A stretch of 64,000 nt of DNA from CAVSWT01 sp963731745 (GCA_963731745.1 CAVSWT010000005.1:1-64000); one strand, 5' to 3'; shown: positions 8,943 through 18,310, numbered from the stretch's first letter. Notes: a model not told the origin generated them from the sequence alone. Numbers and translations are program-made.

Positions 8943-10559
8943 TTAGTTGTTGTCACTATTTAATCTGTATTTTATATTTCCAAACGATTTTAATGTGATC
9001 CAGTCAGTCGGATGGAAAGTTACGAAGGGAGGATTTTGATTGTCTTCTAAAGCATCTTTTGAACGAACGCTAACTGAGATAAAAGCAAATTTGGATTGTG
9101 ACAGTTTCTGAATTTTGTCACCTGTCAAAATAATTTTATGAATGTTTTCCGTAGAAGACAATACCTCGCCTGTGGTGTGATCAATTGATGCACCCAAAAA
9201 TTGGAGAGAGTCTAATCCATCGTTTCCATTTAAAGTGAAAAGCGGATTATAATTTTCATCGGCTAATGTTATTTTGAAAAATGCGGTTAAGGGAATATGA
9301 TTTTCCGCTGTGATGGTAAGTGCTGCTGATTGCGCTTTGCTAATTTCGTTTCTATTATCATCACTAATATCAATATCAAGAGTATCGGTAATGTTAGTCG
9401 TCTTCAATACTAAAGAACTTTTTGTATTAAAATTCGTTTCAAATACTACTGAATCCATCTCATCAACATTTCTATAACTTTTATCGTCATCAGGATTCAA
9501 AACATAATCGGCATTAACTATAATAGAGTCAGGCAAAAATGAAATGAAATCGGTGATATTACTATTAGTTTCGTCAAATATTTTTTGAAGCTTCCCATTA
9601 TTAAATCTAAATGCAAGAGATGACGGACTATTTACGTTCTCATAAAAGAGTAATCTTTCCAGCTCTCCAGAATTTCTTTTTCCCACAATGCTCAAATTAC
9701 GTATTTCAATTTCACATGGATCTGAGACATTAGTTATATATTGTGACGTTACATTAAGCTGAGCATCTTTCAAAGAAATTTTGTCTTTATAATTTTCAAT
9801 ATCAGCTCCCAAATCAACTTTATATGATTCCTGTTCGACTTGAATAATTTTTGTCGGTATATATCCATTTGCTGATTTGAATTTCATTTTTTTTGTGATA
9901 ACATTAAAAGATGCAAACGCCATACTATCTAAAGAAGATGTTTTTGCAATTAACCAAATTTGACCTTTGAAGAATGAGATTTGATTTGCTGGTTCTTGAT
10001 AATTGTGATCTTCTAAAACATAAGTTGAAGTAAGGCTGCTATTTGCATGAACAATAAAATTCAAACTTAGCTTCGAGCCATCCGGTTTTATTATTCCGGG
10101 TATTTGAATATTTATATGCATATCGCTAAATACCGAATGATTTGTAAAGTCGAAATCAATTGATCCGGATTTAAAAACCGCTTTATCAATTTGAATGTCA
10201 TCTGGGAAGGGGACGTATAATTGTAAGCTGTCATTTTCAACTACAGGCAGAATATTATCCATGCTTGATGATTCATTTTCAACTTGCAAAAATTGTGAGA
10301 CCCCAGTTGATGAATGATAATTGTCCGATTGAATAACATATAAATTATCTATCGGGTCAATCGAGATATTCGGCTCCTTCTCTGATTCAACAATATCATC
10401 AAGTATGTAGGATTTTTTTAATAAAGGAATATTTAAATCTACATCCCATTGAGGCATAATGATATCGTTTGGAAGATCAACACAGCCAACAAAATTTATG
10501 ATACTAACAACTGCTTCAAATATAAAAGCAGATAAAAGTATTTTTATGGTTTTATTCAT
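8943..10559 (-). CDS. Large uncharacterised lipoprotein
   Basis: About 538 residues, function unknown. The ATG at 10557-10559 (NKTIKILLS) is preferred to an in-frame TTG five codons earlier. The signal region ends at NFVGC, which can act as a lipobox; the mature protein then begins CVDLPNDIIMPQWDVDLNIPLL. The remainder is strand-rich and repetitive in character, with many short acidic turns and no catalytic motif I recognise. It is the middle gene of a three-gene unit with a T9SS-tailed protein upstream and a DUF5723-like barrel downstream. It may be the periplasmic or surface lipoprotein partner of a barrel complex. The lipobox is not canonical, so surface anchoring is tentative. Confidence 0.6.
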   Translation of the reverse strand: MNKTIKILLSAFIFEAVVSIINFVGCVDLPNDIIMPQWDVDLNIPLLKKSYILDDIVESEKEPNISIDPIDNLYVIQSDNYHSSTGVSQFLQVENESSSMDNILPVVENDSLQLYVPFPDDIQIDKAVFKSGSIDFDFTNHSVFSDMHINIQIPGIIKPDGSKLSLNFIVHANSSLTSTYVLEDHNYQEPANQISFFKGQIWLIAKTSSLDSMAFASFNVITKKMKFKSANGYIPTKIIQVEQESYKVDLGADIENYKDKISLKDAQLNVTSQYITNVSDPCEIEIRNLSIVGKRNSGELERLLFYENVNSPSSLAFRFNNGKLQKIFDETNSNITDFISFLPDSIIVNADYVLNPDDDKSYRNVDEMDSVVFETNFNTKSSLVLKTTNITDTLDIDISDDNRNEISKAQSAALTITAENHIPLTAFFKITLADENYNPLFTLNGNDGLDSLQFLGASIDHTTGEVLSSTENIHKIILTGDKIQKLSQSKFAFISVSVRSKDALEDNQNPPFVTFHPTDWITLKSFGNIKYRLNSDNN

Positions 10560-10574
10560 TTTCGTCTTAAACAA

Positions 10575-11519
10575 TTATTTTAAGTAAATCATCTTTTTAG
10601 TTGCACTATAGTTGCCAGCTTTTAGCTCGTAAATGTATAATCCAGAAGGAAGTCCTGAAGCATTAAAATCAGCGGAATGAGATCCAGCATTTTGAAAATC
10701 GCTTAATATATTTTCTACTTTTATGCCAAGAATGTTATAAACATTAAGCTCAACGAAATTACCTTCAGTGAGCGAATAATTTATTTTTGTTGAAGGATTA
10801 AACGGATTTGGATAATTTTGTTCTAAGCCAAATTGTAAGGGTGAAATATTTTCGGAATTTTCTACAGCCGTAATGGAAGATTCTTCCATTCCAACGATAT
10901 TGGAGAAATGCCTAAGTCTTATTTCAAAAAATGAATTTTCAGAACCAGCTTTTAATTCCGGTTTAATTGTTTGGATGTCATCACTTGAATATAAATTATT
11001 GCTTCTATAGAAAAAGTTAATTTTCGAATTTGAATCAATACCGCTGCTGTCAATAAAATCTTTTAAATTGATTGAATTGGGAATTTTAAGTATGCAGTTT
11101 TTTAGATCTTTAAAAAAATAGGGAGATGGTTGTTCAACTCCATCTATACTTAAAATTAAATTAACATTAAAGAATAACTTCTCGCCGTTTTTTCCGCAAT
11201 TATAAAATCCGGTACCGCAGTTAACACCTGAAATAATAAACATTATTGTTACATCTTTGTCTAAAGCGCCGTTTTCAATTTTAAATTGTGTTCCTTTAAT
11301 TGAACTCCATAGAAAATGAGGAAACGAAGAATTAGGTAGTGACCAATCTTCAATTTCATAAACATCGCCTTCTTTTATATTTACTGTTGGAAGAAAAAAG
11401 GTGCCGGTATTTTCGCATTGTAAACCGACCTGTAGGGAAATATTATTTTTAGCGTCTTGTGCGCTTAATTGAACTGAGAATATAAATGGAATAAATAGTA
11501 AAAGTAAAATTTTTTTCAT
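10575..11519 (-). CDS. T9SS type A sorting domain protein, first of three-gene unit
   Basis: A 314-residue secreted protein. It has a signal peptide ending in LSAQ (about residue 20), and a central region of unknown function rich in strands and cysteines (for example SGVNCGTGFYNCGKNG). The C-terminal T9SS sorting tail has EQNYPNPFNPSTKINYSL and ends KKMIYLK. The cysteine pairs may form disulphides outside the cell. It is followed at short distance by the lipoprotein and the DUF5723-like barrel, forming an operon. The sorting tail is diagnostic; the cargo domain is not recognised, so its function is open. Confidence 0.75.
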   Translation of the reverse strand: MKKILLLLFIPFIFSVQLSAQDAKNNISLQVGLQCENTGTFFLPTVNIKEGDVYEIEDWSLPNSSFPHFLWSSIKGTQFKIENGALDKDVTIMFIISGVNCGTGFYNCGKNGEKLFFNVNLILSIDGVEQPSPYFFKDLKNCILKIPNSINLKDFIDSSGIDSNSKINFFYRSNNLYSSDDIQTIKPELKAGSENSFFEIRLRHFSNIVGMEESSITAVENSENISPLQFGLEQNYPNPFNPSTKINYSLTEGNFVELNVYNILGIKVENILSDFQNAGSHSADFNASGLPSGLYIYELKAGNYSATKKMIYLK

Positions 11520-11691
11520 GACTACCTAATCAAATTTTATGGCTTATGATTTATGTATGTTAAACTTCAATTTATACAAGTGAACTACACACTTAAATAA
11601 GGGAACTCCTGAAATGTGCAGGATATATTATATTTTAGTTATAATCGAAAAAAATTGGAAAGGATTTAGAATGTGGTTTATTTAAAAATAA

Positions 11692-11718
11692 AAAAGGCAA
11701 GTTGTTATCTTGCCTTTT
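11692..11718 (-). terminator. Intrinsic terminator of DUF3467 gene
   Basis: A perfect 10-base stem (AAAAGGCAAG / CTTGCCTTTT) with a 7-base loop. On the minus strand it is followed by a T-rich tract. It lies about 27 bases beyond the stop of the DUF3467 gene. Confidence 0.85.
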
Positions 11719-11745
11719 AAATAGAATGAATAAAAAAATTAATTG

Positions 11746-12072
11746 TTAATTTACTTTTTCATCTTTTTTTACTGGGATAAAACCAAAATGCTGATTTGGA
11801 GGTGTGTCCGTTTTTATTTCACCGAATCTGGATTCAAACTTATCGATATTATCCTTAAGAGCTTTTAGTAACATTTTAGCATGCTGGGGTGTAGTTATAA
11901 TTCTAGCATGAACTTTTGCTTTAGGTACACCAGGAACAATTCTTGTAAAATCAATTATAAATTCTGCAGGAGAATGTGTAATAATTGCTAAGTTAGAATA
12001 AATCCCTTCGGCTTCTTTTTCGCCAAGTTCAATGTTTATTTGCTGACCTTGTGGTTGATTATCTTGAGCCAT
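11746..12072 (-). CDS. DUF3467 domain-containing protein
   Basis: A 108-residue cytosolic protein matching the DUF3467 family. The core reads INIELGEKEAEGIYSNLAII, then a strand with FIIDFTRIVPG, then a helix after TTPQHAKMLLKALKDN. There is no signal peptide or membrane segment. The family is widespread in Bacteroidota and relatives, and its biochemical function is unknown. It lies 23 bases downstream of the TPR protein gene and is followed by a strong intrinsic terminator, so the two form a short transcription unit. Confidence 0.85.
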   Translation of the reverse strand: MAQDNQPQGQQINIELGEKEAEGIYSNLAIITHSPAEFIIDFTRIVPGVPKAKVHARIITTPQHAKMLLKALKDNIDKFESRFGEIKTDTPPNQHFGFIPVKKDEKVN

Positions 12073-12095
12073 TATAATTCTCGAATAAATGAATA

Positions 12096-13256
12096 TTAAT
12101 TTCCTCTGAGTGCATCTGCTTTATTAAATGCTTCCTTAGCTTTATCCTGCATATTTAATACTGTATAAACACGTCCTAATAATTCGAACATTTGGGGATC
12201 ATCAGATTTTTTCTCAACTACTTTTTCTAAATAAGGTAAGGCTTGTTTATATTTTTCTTTATATTCTACATTATTCATCTCACCCTTATCTTCAGCTTCC
12301 TTATTCATTTCAGTTCCCCATTTTACATAGGTAACTGCAAGATTATAAATTGCATTATCATATTCGGGATCAATTTCCAATGCTTTTTTAAATTGATTTT
12401 CAGCGCCAGCGAAATCACCGGCTTGCAATAAAAGTACACCATAATTGTATTTGTAATATTGATTTTCAGGTTCAGCTTCAATGCCTTGTTTGAATATATC
12501 TTTAGCTACATCAATTTTATTTGCACTAATATAAGCGTTTGCTAAAGTTCTTAATATATCAGAATCAGTTGGATATAACTTTCTGCCTTCTTCTAAAACT
12601 TTAATCGTTTTGTTGAAATAATTTTGCGCCTGAACACTATCTGTTCCTTTAACCTGTGTTCCTTTATCATATAAAATTTCGCCAAGATATTTATAACCTT
12701 CGGCTGATTTATCTATATCAATAATTTTTTGCAAAGGCTCAATCGCAGCGTCATAATCGCCTTTACTGATGTAAACAAAAGAAAGATTTTTATAAGAACT
12801 AGTAGAATCTGGTTCAAGCAAAATTGCATTTTTAAATGCTTCTACAGATTGGTCTAAAATAATTTTACTGCTGTCCTTATCGGTTGCTTTTGTTCCCTCC
12901 TGATAAAGTTTTACGCCTTTGTTGAATTGATTAGCCCAATAATAATTTTTTGATTTTTTAATATCATCGGCAAATTTATCGCTGGAAGCAAGTGAGTTAT
13001 TATAGGCCTCAACCATTTTCGCGTAATCACCTTGTTCACCATAAATATATCCTAAAAGATAATGTCCCTCATCGCTTTTAGGATTTTTAGCTACTTCCTT
13101 TTTCAATGATTCCAACGCTTTATCATATTGTTTTTGTTGAATATAAAGTTTTGCGCTGGTCAACTCTGTTGATGAGCATTCAAAACCTGTTAAAGCGATT
13201 CCAAATAATAAAACCAAAGCGATTAATATTTTTATTGTTTTTGAATTTTGCATCAT
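12096..13256 (-). CDS. TPR-repeat lipoprotein or secreted protein
   Basis: A 386-residue protein made almost wholly of tetratricopeptide repeats. The N-terminal hydrophobic segment (ILIALVLLFGIALTGFECSS) is a signal with a possible lipobox at Cys27, so it is probably a periplasmic lipoprotein. At least six 34-residue repeat units follow, such as KQYDKALESLKKEVAKNP, GDYAKMVEAYNNS and GDFAGAENQFKKALEIDP. TPR arrays bind other proteins; the partner is not evident. GGAG lies just upstream of the double ATG. It precedes the DUF3467 gene in the same operon. No enzymatic domain is visible. Confidence 0.8.
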   Translation of the reverse strand: MMQNSKTIKILIALVLLFGIALTGFECSSTELTSAKLYIQQKQYDKALESLKKEVAKNPKSDEGHYLLGYIYGEQGDYAKMVEAYNNSLASSDKFADDIKKSKNYYWANQFNKGVKLYQEGTKATDKDSSKIILDQSVEAFKNAILLEPDSTSSYKNLSFVYISKGDYDAAIEPLQKIIDIDKSAEGYKYLGEILYDKGTQVKGTDSVQAQNYFNKTIKVLEEGRKLYPTDSDILRTLANAYISANKIDVAKDIFKQGIEAEPENQYYKYNYGVLLLQAGDFAGAENQFKKALEIDPEYDNAIYNLAVTYVKWGTEMNKEAEDKGEMNNVEYKEKYKQALPYLEKVVEKKSDDPQMFELLGRVYTVLNMQDKAKEAFNKADALRGN

Positions 13257-13426
13257 TACTCCATTTGATGATCTAATTGATGTACTAAATTTGTGGACTC
13301 AAAATTACGGTTTTAGCCATGTATAGTCAAGAAATATAAATGTTTATGTAGTCCAGTTCACCTTAAAAAAACTCTGGAGAAATATTTTAAATAAAATTTC
13401 TACTATTATAAATGCAGATTAAATTA

Positions 13427-13786
13427 TTATAATTTAAAATGAGGGTTTTCTATTATCCCTAATATATTACCAAAAGGATCAACAACTGTTGCTACCTTTA
13501 TTCCCTCTCCAACATCTTGAATTTCTGAATTCTTTTTTGCGCCGTTTTTAAGAAAAAAATTATATGCCTCATCAGCATTATCAACTCCCCAATAAGCCAC
13601 GGCATTATTTCCTTTATTTATTCCGTTAGCATTCGGATCAAGGCCTAATTCAAAACCGGCAACATTAAATCCAACGTAAAACGGTTTATCAAAATATGGT
13701 TGAATGCCCAAAATTTTAGAATACCATTTTTTTGCTTTTTCAATATCTTCAACATTATAGATAACTGTTCTTAATCCTTTAAACAT
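13427..13786 (-). CDS. VOC (glyoxalase/bleomycin resistance) family protein
   Basis: A 119-residue protein with one vicinal-oxygen-chelate fold made of two beta-alpha-beta-beta-beta modules. The first module starts GLRTVIYNVEDIEKAKKWYSKILG, and the second has the typical DPFGNILGIIENP near the end. VOC proteins bind a metal and isomerise, cleave or sequester small molecules; the substrate cannot be told here. The start has AAGGAG 7 bases upstream. It stands alone, divergent from the adenosine deaminase gene, which begins about 70 bases away. Confidence 0.85.
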   Translation of the reverse strand: MFKGLRTVIYNVEDIEKAKKWYSKILGIQPYFDKPFYVGFNVAGFELGLDPNANGINKGNNAVAYWGVDNADEAYNFFLKNGAKKNSEIQDVGEGIKVATVVDPFGNILGIIENPHFKL

Positions 13787-13857
13787 AATTACTCCTTCAA
13801 TGTTTTTATTAGAATATTTAATTAAAAAAGATTTCGGAATTACAAAGACAATTTAAA

Positions 13858-15033
13858 TTGATTTTCCATGAATTAAAGAATATTTTTGAAGTCAAAAGCG
13901 AGGATATTTTGAATTCCAAACAAATAGTAAACTCACTCCCCAAAGTTCTCCTGCATGATCATCTTGATGGCGGTTTAAGGCCTCAAACTATCATAGAACT
14001 AGCCGAAGAATTAGAGTATAAAAAACTTCCAACTAAAGATCCCATTAAATTAGGAGAATGGTTTCATCGCGGTGCAAACAAAGGCAATCTAGTTGAATAC
14101 TTGCAAGGATTTGAACATACCTGTGCTGTAATGCAAACTAGAGAATCGTTAGAGCGCGTTGCTTATGAAATGATGGAAGACATGAAAAATGATGGTGTTT
14201 GTTATGTTGAAACTAGATTTGCTCCGGTTTTTCATACTAACAAAGGTTTGTATTATGAAGATATAGTAGGCGCAGTACTTGAAGGATTAGAAAAAGGCAA
14301 AAAAGATTTTGGTGTTGGTTACGGCCTAATACTTTGCGGAATGCGAAATATGAAGAATACTTTAGACATTGCCGAACTAGCAGTTAATTTCCGCAAACAA
14401 GGAGTTATAGGTTTTGATTTAGCCGGCGAAGAAGGCGGATATCCTCCCAAAAGGCACATTGAAGCTTTCCAATTTATTCAAAGAGCTAATTTTAATATTA
14501 CTATTCATGCCGGTGAAGCATTCGGCAAAGAATCAATCTGGCAGGCAATTCAATGGTGCGGCGCGCATCGAATCGGGCATGCAACCCATTTAGTTGAAGA
14601 CTTTATTTTGGATAAAAACGGAAGTATTGCGGGTTTTGGAGAATTGGCTCAATATGTTCTTGATAAAAGAATTCCATTGGAAATATGTTTGCTTAGTAAT
14701 ATTCATACCGGTGCCGTTGATAAAATAGAAAATCATCCATTTGGTATTTTCTTTAAAGAAAAATTTAGGGTTACACTTAATACAGATGATAGGTTGATGA
14801 GCGATACAACAATGACCAAAGAATTTTTAACTGCGATAGAATATTTCAATTTAACACTTGAAGATTTAGAAAAAATTACAATCAATTCCATGAAGTCTGC
14901 TTTTATACCTTATAAAGAAAGATTAAAATATATTTACGATGTTATAAAGCCAGGCTATCAGAAAATAAAAGATCAATTATTATCATTTAAAAACTTTTCG
15001 GAGCCAGATGAAAAAATTATTCACAAACTATAA
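13858..15033 (+). CDS. add: Adenosine deaminase
   Basis: A cytosolic zinc enzyme that hydrolyses adenosine (and deoxyadenosine) to inosine and ammonia in purine salvage. The active-site set is complete: HDHLDGG with H33 and H35, IHAGEAFG with zinc ligand H217 and proton donor E220, RIGHATHL with H241, and the metal-binding pair LNTDDR at D310-D311. At 391 residues it is longer than typical (about 340), with a short N-terminal lead. The start appears to be TTG at 13858; no ATG precedes the first conserved motif. Its 3' end overlaps the small gene at 15008 by 26 bases. The urocanase gene follows, suggesting a nitrogen-salvage transcription unit. Confidence 0.92.
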   Translation: MIFHELKNIFEVKSEDILNSKQIVNSLPKVLLHDHLDGGLRPQTIIELAEELEYKKLPTKDPIKLGEWFHRGANKGNLVEYLQGFEHTCAVMQTRESLERVAYEMMEDMKNDGVCYVETRFAPVFHTNKGLYYEDIVGAVLEGLEKGKKDFGVGYGLILCGMRNMKNTLDIAELAVNFRKQGVIGFDLAGEEGGYPPKRHIEAFQFIQRANFNITIHAGEAFGKESIWQAIQWCGAHRIGHATHLVEDFILDKNGSIAGFGELAQYVLDKRIPLEICLLSNIHTGAVDKIENHPFGIFFKEKFRVTLNTDDRLMSDTTMTKEFLTAIEYFNLTLEDLEKITINSMKSAFIPYKERLKYIYDVIKPGYQKIKDQLLSFKNFSEPDEKIIHKL

Positions 15034-15343
15034 TTTCAATTTTGATAAAAATGAAAAAAAACTTTTATCTACTTTTTGCCGACAAACTTTAAAGCAAGTT
15101 CAGGGTGACAACAAATTTTACGCTGAAGAGAAAGCTTTCAATTCAATTCTCACCAAGCTTAATAGTGATGAAGAAACTGTTAAATTCACTAAAGATGAGA
15201 GAACCAGGTTGAAATATCAGCTTGAGCAAAATATAGATTTCATACAAAAAGAAATGAAGAAAAGCTGGTTCATTAAAAAATGGCTTTATAAATCGATGCT
15301 TAAGCAATATGAAAATATTCTTGAAACTCATTTTAAAGGTTAA
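15008..15343 (+). CDS. Small hypothetical protein carrying a repeat-derived insert
   Basis: A 111-residue basic, helical protein of unknown function. GGAG lies 6 bases before the ATG, supporting the start even though it overlaps the end of the adenosine deaminase gene by 26 bases. The C-terminal two thirds look like a genuine helical protein (RLKYQLEQNIDFIQKEMKKS). Residues about 24-35 read CRQTLKQVQGDN, a phrase well known as the translation of a dispersed repeat in Bacteroidota-like genomes, so that part is probably a repeat inserted in frame. It ends two bases before the urocanase ATG. Confidence 0.6.
   Translation: MKKLFTNYNFNFDKNEKKLLSTFCRQTLKQVQGDNKFYAEEKAFNSILTKLNSDEETVKFTKDERTRLKYQLEQNIDFIQKEMKKSWFIKKWLYKSMLKQYENILETHFKG
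15079..15110 (+). repeat. Fragment of a dispersed repeat (TLKQVQGD type)
   Basis: The bases here include AAGCAAGTTCAGGGTGACAA. This resembles half of the common palindromic intergenic element whose arms read TCAGGGTGAC and GTCACCCTGA and which translates as TLKQVQGD. Only one arm is clearly preserved, and it lies in frame within the small gene at 15008-15343. I saw no second copy in this window, so the assignment rests on recalled resemblance. Confidence 0.5.
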
Positions 15344-15345
15344 TC

Positions 15346-17013
15346 ATGATTTCTGAAAAGGGAAAAGTTGAGATAAGATCACCAAGAGGTTCGTCCATTT
15401 CATGTAAAGGCTGGATTCAAGAAGCTGCAATGCGAATGCTGATGAATAATCTTGATCCTGATGTAGCAGAAAGGCCGGAAGATTTAATCATATATGGTGG
15501 AAGCGGAAAAGCCGCACGAAACTGGGATGCTTATCATTCAATAATCAAATCTTTAAAATCTTTAGAAAATGATGAAACACTTTTAGTGCAATCCGGCAAG
15601 CCAGTTGGAATATTCAGAACTCACCTAGACGCGCCTCGAGTAATCATTTCAAATTCAATGCTTGTCCCCGACTGGGCAACCTGGGATGAATTCAGAAGAC
15701 TCGAAAATTTAGGTTTAACAATGTACGGACAAATGACTGCAGGAAGCTGGATATACATTGGCACGCAAGGAATATTGCAAGGCACTTATGAAACTTTTGC
15801 GGAATGCGGTAGAAAATATTTTCATGGTTCTTTGAAAGGAAAATTTCTTTTAACCGCAGGTCTAGGTGGAATGGGCGGAGCTCAGCCGCTTGCTGCAACC
15901 ATGAATGGCGCTGCATTCTTAGGCATCGATGTTGACGAAACACGAATTCAAAAAAGAATTAAAACCGGATATATTGATAAAATTTCTTATGGCCTTAATG
16001 AGGCTTTAAATATTGTTCTTCGGGCAAAAGAAAAAGGTGAAGCTATTTCTGTTGGACTAGTCGGAAATGCCGGCGAAATTTTGCCAAAAATTTTAGAAAA
16101 AAATATTATTCCGGATGTACTTACCGATCAAACTTCCGCTCATGATACTCTGAATGGATATGTACCCATGGGATTAAGTCTTAAAGAAGCTTTTCAATTA
16201 AGAAAAAATTCCCCTGAAGAATATATTGATAAATCTAAAGCAACCATTGTAAAGCATGTTCAAGCAATGTTGGCGTTACAAAAAAAGGGTGCAATTACCT
16301 TTGATTACGGAAACAATATACGCGGCGAAGCAAAAGAAAATGGCGTCGAAAATGCATTTGATATTCCCGGTTTTGTTCCTGAGTTTATAAGACCGCTTTT
16401 CTGTGATGGCAAAGGTCCGTTTAGATGGGCGGCACTTTCAGGCGATCCAAATGATATTTATGAAACAGATAAAGCAATTAAAAATACTTTTCCGGAAAAT
16501 AAAGCTCTTTGCAATTGGATAGATTTAGCTCAGCAGAAAGTTCACTTTCAGGGTTTACCCGCCCGTATCTGCTGGCTTGGCTATGGCGAACGAGCAAAGA
16601 TGGGAAAAATATTTAATAACTTAGTTGCTGAAGGAAAAGTTTCCGCACCAATAGTTATTGGAAGGGACCATCTTGATTGCGGTTCAGTTGCTTCCCCGAA
16701 TAGAGAAACCGAAGGAATGAAAGACGGAAGCGATGCGATTGCTGATTGGCCGATCTTAAATGTTTTGCTGAATACAATTGGCGGCGCAAGCTGGGTTTCA
16801 GTTCATCACGGCGGCGGAGTTGGAATCGGAAAATCAATTCATGCCGGAATGGTGGTGGTTGCAGACGGAACAAAAGAAGCAGAGAAAAGACTTGAAAGAG
16901 TTTTAACTTATGATCCGGGAATGGGAATTATTCGTCATGCAGATGCAGGTTATGAAAGAGCAATTGAAAATGCGGAATTGTTTAATATAAAAATTCCTAT
17001 GTTAAAAAAATGA
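15346..17013 (+). CDS. hutU: Urocanate hydratase (urocanase)
   Basis: A cytosolic NAD-dependent lyase that adds water to urocanate, giving imidazolone propionate, the second step of histidine breakdown. The length (555) is standard. Conserved blocks are visible from end to end: YGGSGKAARNWDAYHSI near residue 50, GQMTAGSWIYIGTQGI, the NAD-binding GGLGGMGGAQPLAATMNG region around residue 180, QTSAHD, and HLDCGSVASPNRETEGM with its conserved cysteine near residue 445. The ATG at 15346 has AAAGG upstream and follows the small gene by two bases. No hutH, hutI or hutG gene is in the window. It probably shares a transcript with adenosine deaminase. Confidence 0.95.
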   Translation: MISEKGKVEIRSPRGSSISCKGWIQEAAMRMLMNNLDPDVAERPEDLIIYGGSGKAARNWDAYHSIIKSLKSLENDETLLVQSGKPVGIFRTHLDAPRVIISNSMLVPDWATWDEFRRLENLGLTMYGQMTAGSWIYIGTQGILQGTYETFAECGRKYFHGSLKGKFLLTAGLGGMGGAQPLAATMNGAAFLGIDVDETRIQKRIKTGYIDKISYGLNEALNIVLRAKEKGEAISVGLVGNAGEILPKILEKNIIPDVLTDQTSAHDTLNGYVPMGLSLKEAFQLRKNSPEEYIDKSKATIVKHVQAMLALQKKGAITFDYGNNIRGEAKENGVENAFDIPGFVPEFIRPLFCDGKGPFRWAALSGDPNDIYETDKAIKNTFPENKALCNWIDLAQQKVHFQGLPARICWLGYGERAKMGKIFNNLVAEGKVSAPIVIGRDHLDCGSVASPNRETEGMKDGSDAIADWPILNVLLNTIGGASWVSVHHGGGVGIGKSIHAGMVVVADGTKEAEKRLERVLTYDPGMGIIRHADAGYERAIENAELFNIKIPMLKK

Positions 17014-17110
17014 TTGTAGATGGGTTGACCAAAAGTTAACGCATCAGCACAACTTTATTATAAAATAATAGGTTATATTTCTATCAATAAAAAAACAGAT
17101 AGGGGTTAGT

Positions 17111-18310
17111 ATGAAAGTATTAGTAGCCGATAAATTTCCAGATCAATATATTGAAGAATTTAAAAAACTAAATTTGGAAGTAACCAACTCTCCAAAATTA
17201 GGAGAGAATGATCTTCCGGAAGCCGCACAGGATGCGGATATTTTGGTAGTCCGATCGACTGTTGTTAACCAAGCTTGTATCAAAAATTCAAAAAAACTTA
17301 GCCTCATAATTCGCGCTGGTGCCGGAGTAAATAATATTGATCTGAAAGCTGCAAACGAAAAAGGAATTTTTGTAGCTAATTGCCCGGGAAAAAATAGCAT
17401 AGCGGTTGCGGAACTCGCAATGGGATTGATATGTGCAATTGACAGAAAAATTCCAGATAATGTTATTGATTTTAAAAATGGTAAATGGAATAAAGCAGTC
17501 TACTCAAAAGCTAAAGGATTATTTGGGAAAACATTAGGAGTAGTTGGTGTTGGTCAAATTGGTACAGAATTAATTTACCGAGCTCAAGCATTTGGCTTAA
17601 ATGTAGTCGCCTGGTCTCGTTCATTAACAGATGAAAAAGCTGAAAGTTTAGGTATTGAAAAAGCAGCTTCGTTAGATGAATTATTTTCAAAAGCAGATAT
17701 AATTTCAGTTCATCTTGCTCAGAACGCAGACACAAAAAAAATTATTTCCAAAGAATTAATTTCCAAATTAAAAAAAGGGGCTTACTTTATTAACACTTCT
17801 AGAGCTGGAGTTGTAGATGAGGAAGCATTAATTCTCGCGGCTAAAGAAGGGAAAATATATTTAGGACTTGATGTATTTAGCGGCGAGCCCGAAGGCAAAG
17901 AGGGAAATTTTGTAAGTGAATTATCAACCATTCCAAATGTTTATGTTACTCATCATATTGGAGCTTCAACTGAGCAGGCACAGAACGCTGTTGCCGAGGA
18001 AACCGTTAATATTGTTTCCGATTACATTAAACTCGGAGTTGTTAGGAATTGGGTTAACCGATGTAAACATACTGCGGCTAAATTCCAAATAGTTATTAGA
18101 CATTTTGATAAGCCGGGAGTATTGGCAAGAGTTTTAAATCTTTTAAGCGTGGAAAAAATTAATGCTCAGGAAATGGAAAATGTAATTTTCGATGATGAAA
18201 AAACAGCCTGCTGCACAATCAAATTAGATTTAAAACCATCTGATAAGATTTTAAAAGAAATGCCCGAAAAAGAAGATGAAATAATTAATGTTTCGCTGGT
18301 AGAACTTTAA
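17111..18310 (+). CDS. serA: D-3-phosphoglycerate dehydrogenase-like 2-hydroxyacid dehydrogenase
   Basis: An NAD-dependent D-2-hydroxyacid dehydrogenase of the SerA type, 399 residues. The substrate domain has LSLIIRAGAGVNNID. The Rossmann domain carries GVVGVGQIG, and the catalytic Arg, Glu and His lie in NTSRAGVVDEEALI and THHIGAST. The C-terminal 80 residues form an ACT-like regulatory domain (FDKPGVLARVLNLLSVEKINAQ), as in serine-sensitive SerA. It would oxidise 3-phosphoglycerate to 3-phosphohydroxypyruvate, although paralogues act on other hydroxyacids. AGGGG lies near the ATG. A second, longer SerA with two frameshifts occurs at 50145-51730, so this copy may be the intact one or may have another substrate. 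Confidence 0.85.
   Translation: MKVLVADKFPDQYIEEFKKLNLEVTNSPKLGENDLPEAAQDADILVVRSTVVNQACIKNSKKLSLIIRAGAGVNNIDLKAANEKGIFVANCPGKNSIAVAELAMGLICAIDRKIPDNVIDFKNGKWNKAVYSKAKGLFGKTLGVVGVGQIGTELIYRAQAFGLNVVAWSRSLTDEKAESLGIEKAASLDELFSKADIISVHLAQNADTKKIISKELISKLKKGAYFINTSRAGVVDEEALILAAKEGKIYLGLDVFSGEPEGKEGNFVSELSTIPNVYVTHHIGASTEQAQNAVAEETVNIVSDYIKLGVVRNWVNRCKHTAAKFQIVIRHFDKPGVLARVLNLLSVEKINAQEMENVIFDDEKTACCTIKLDLKPSDKILKEMPEKEDEIINVSLVEL

Noticed and set aside
11520..11745. Possible small gene or tRNA in the 226-base gap
   Set aside because: No cloverleaf or supported frame is visible; only the terminator at 11692-11718 stands out.
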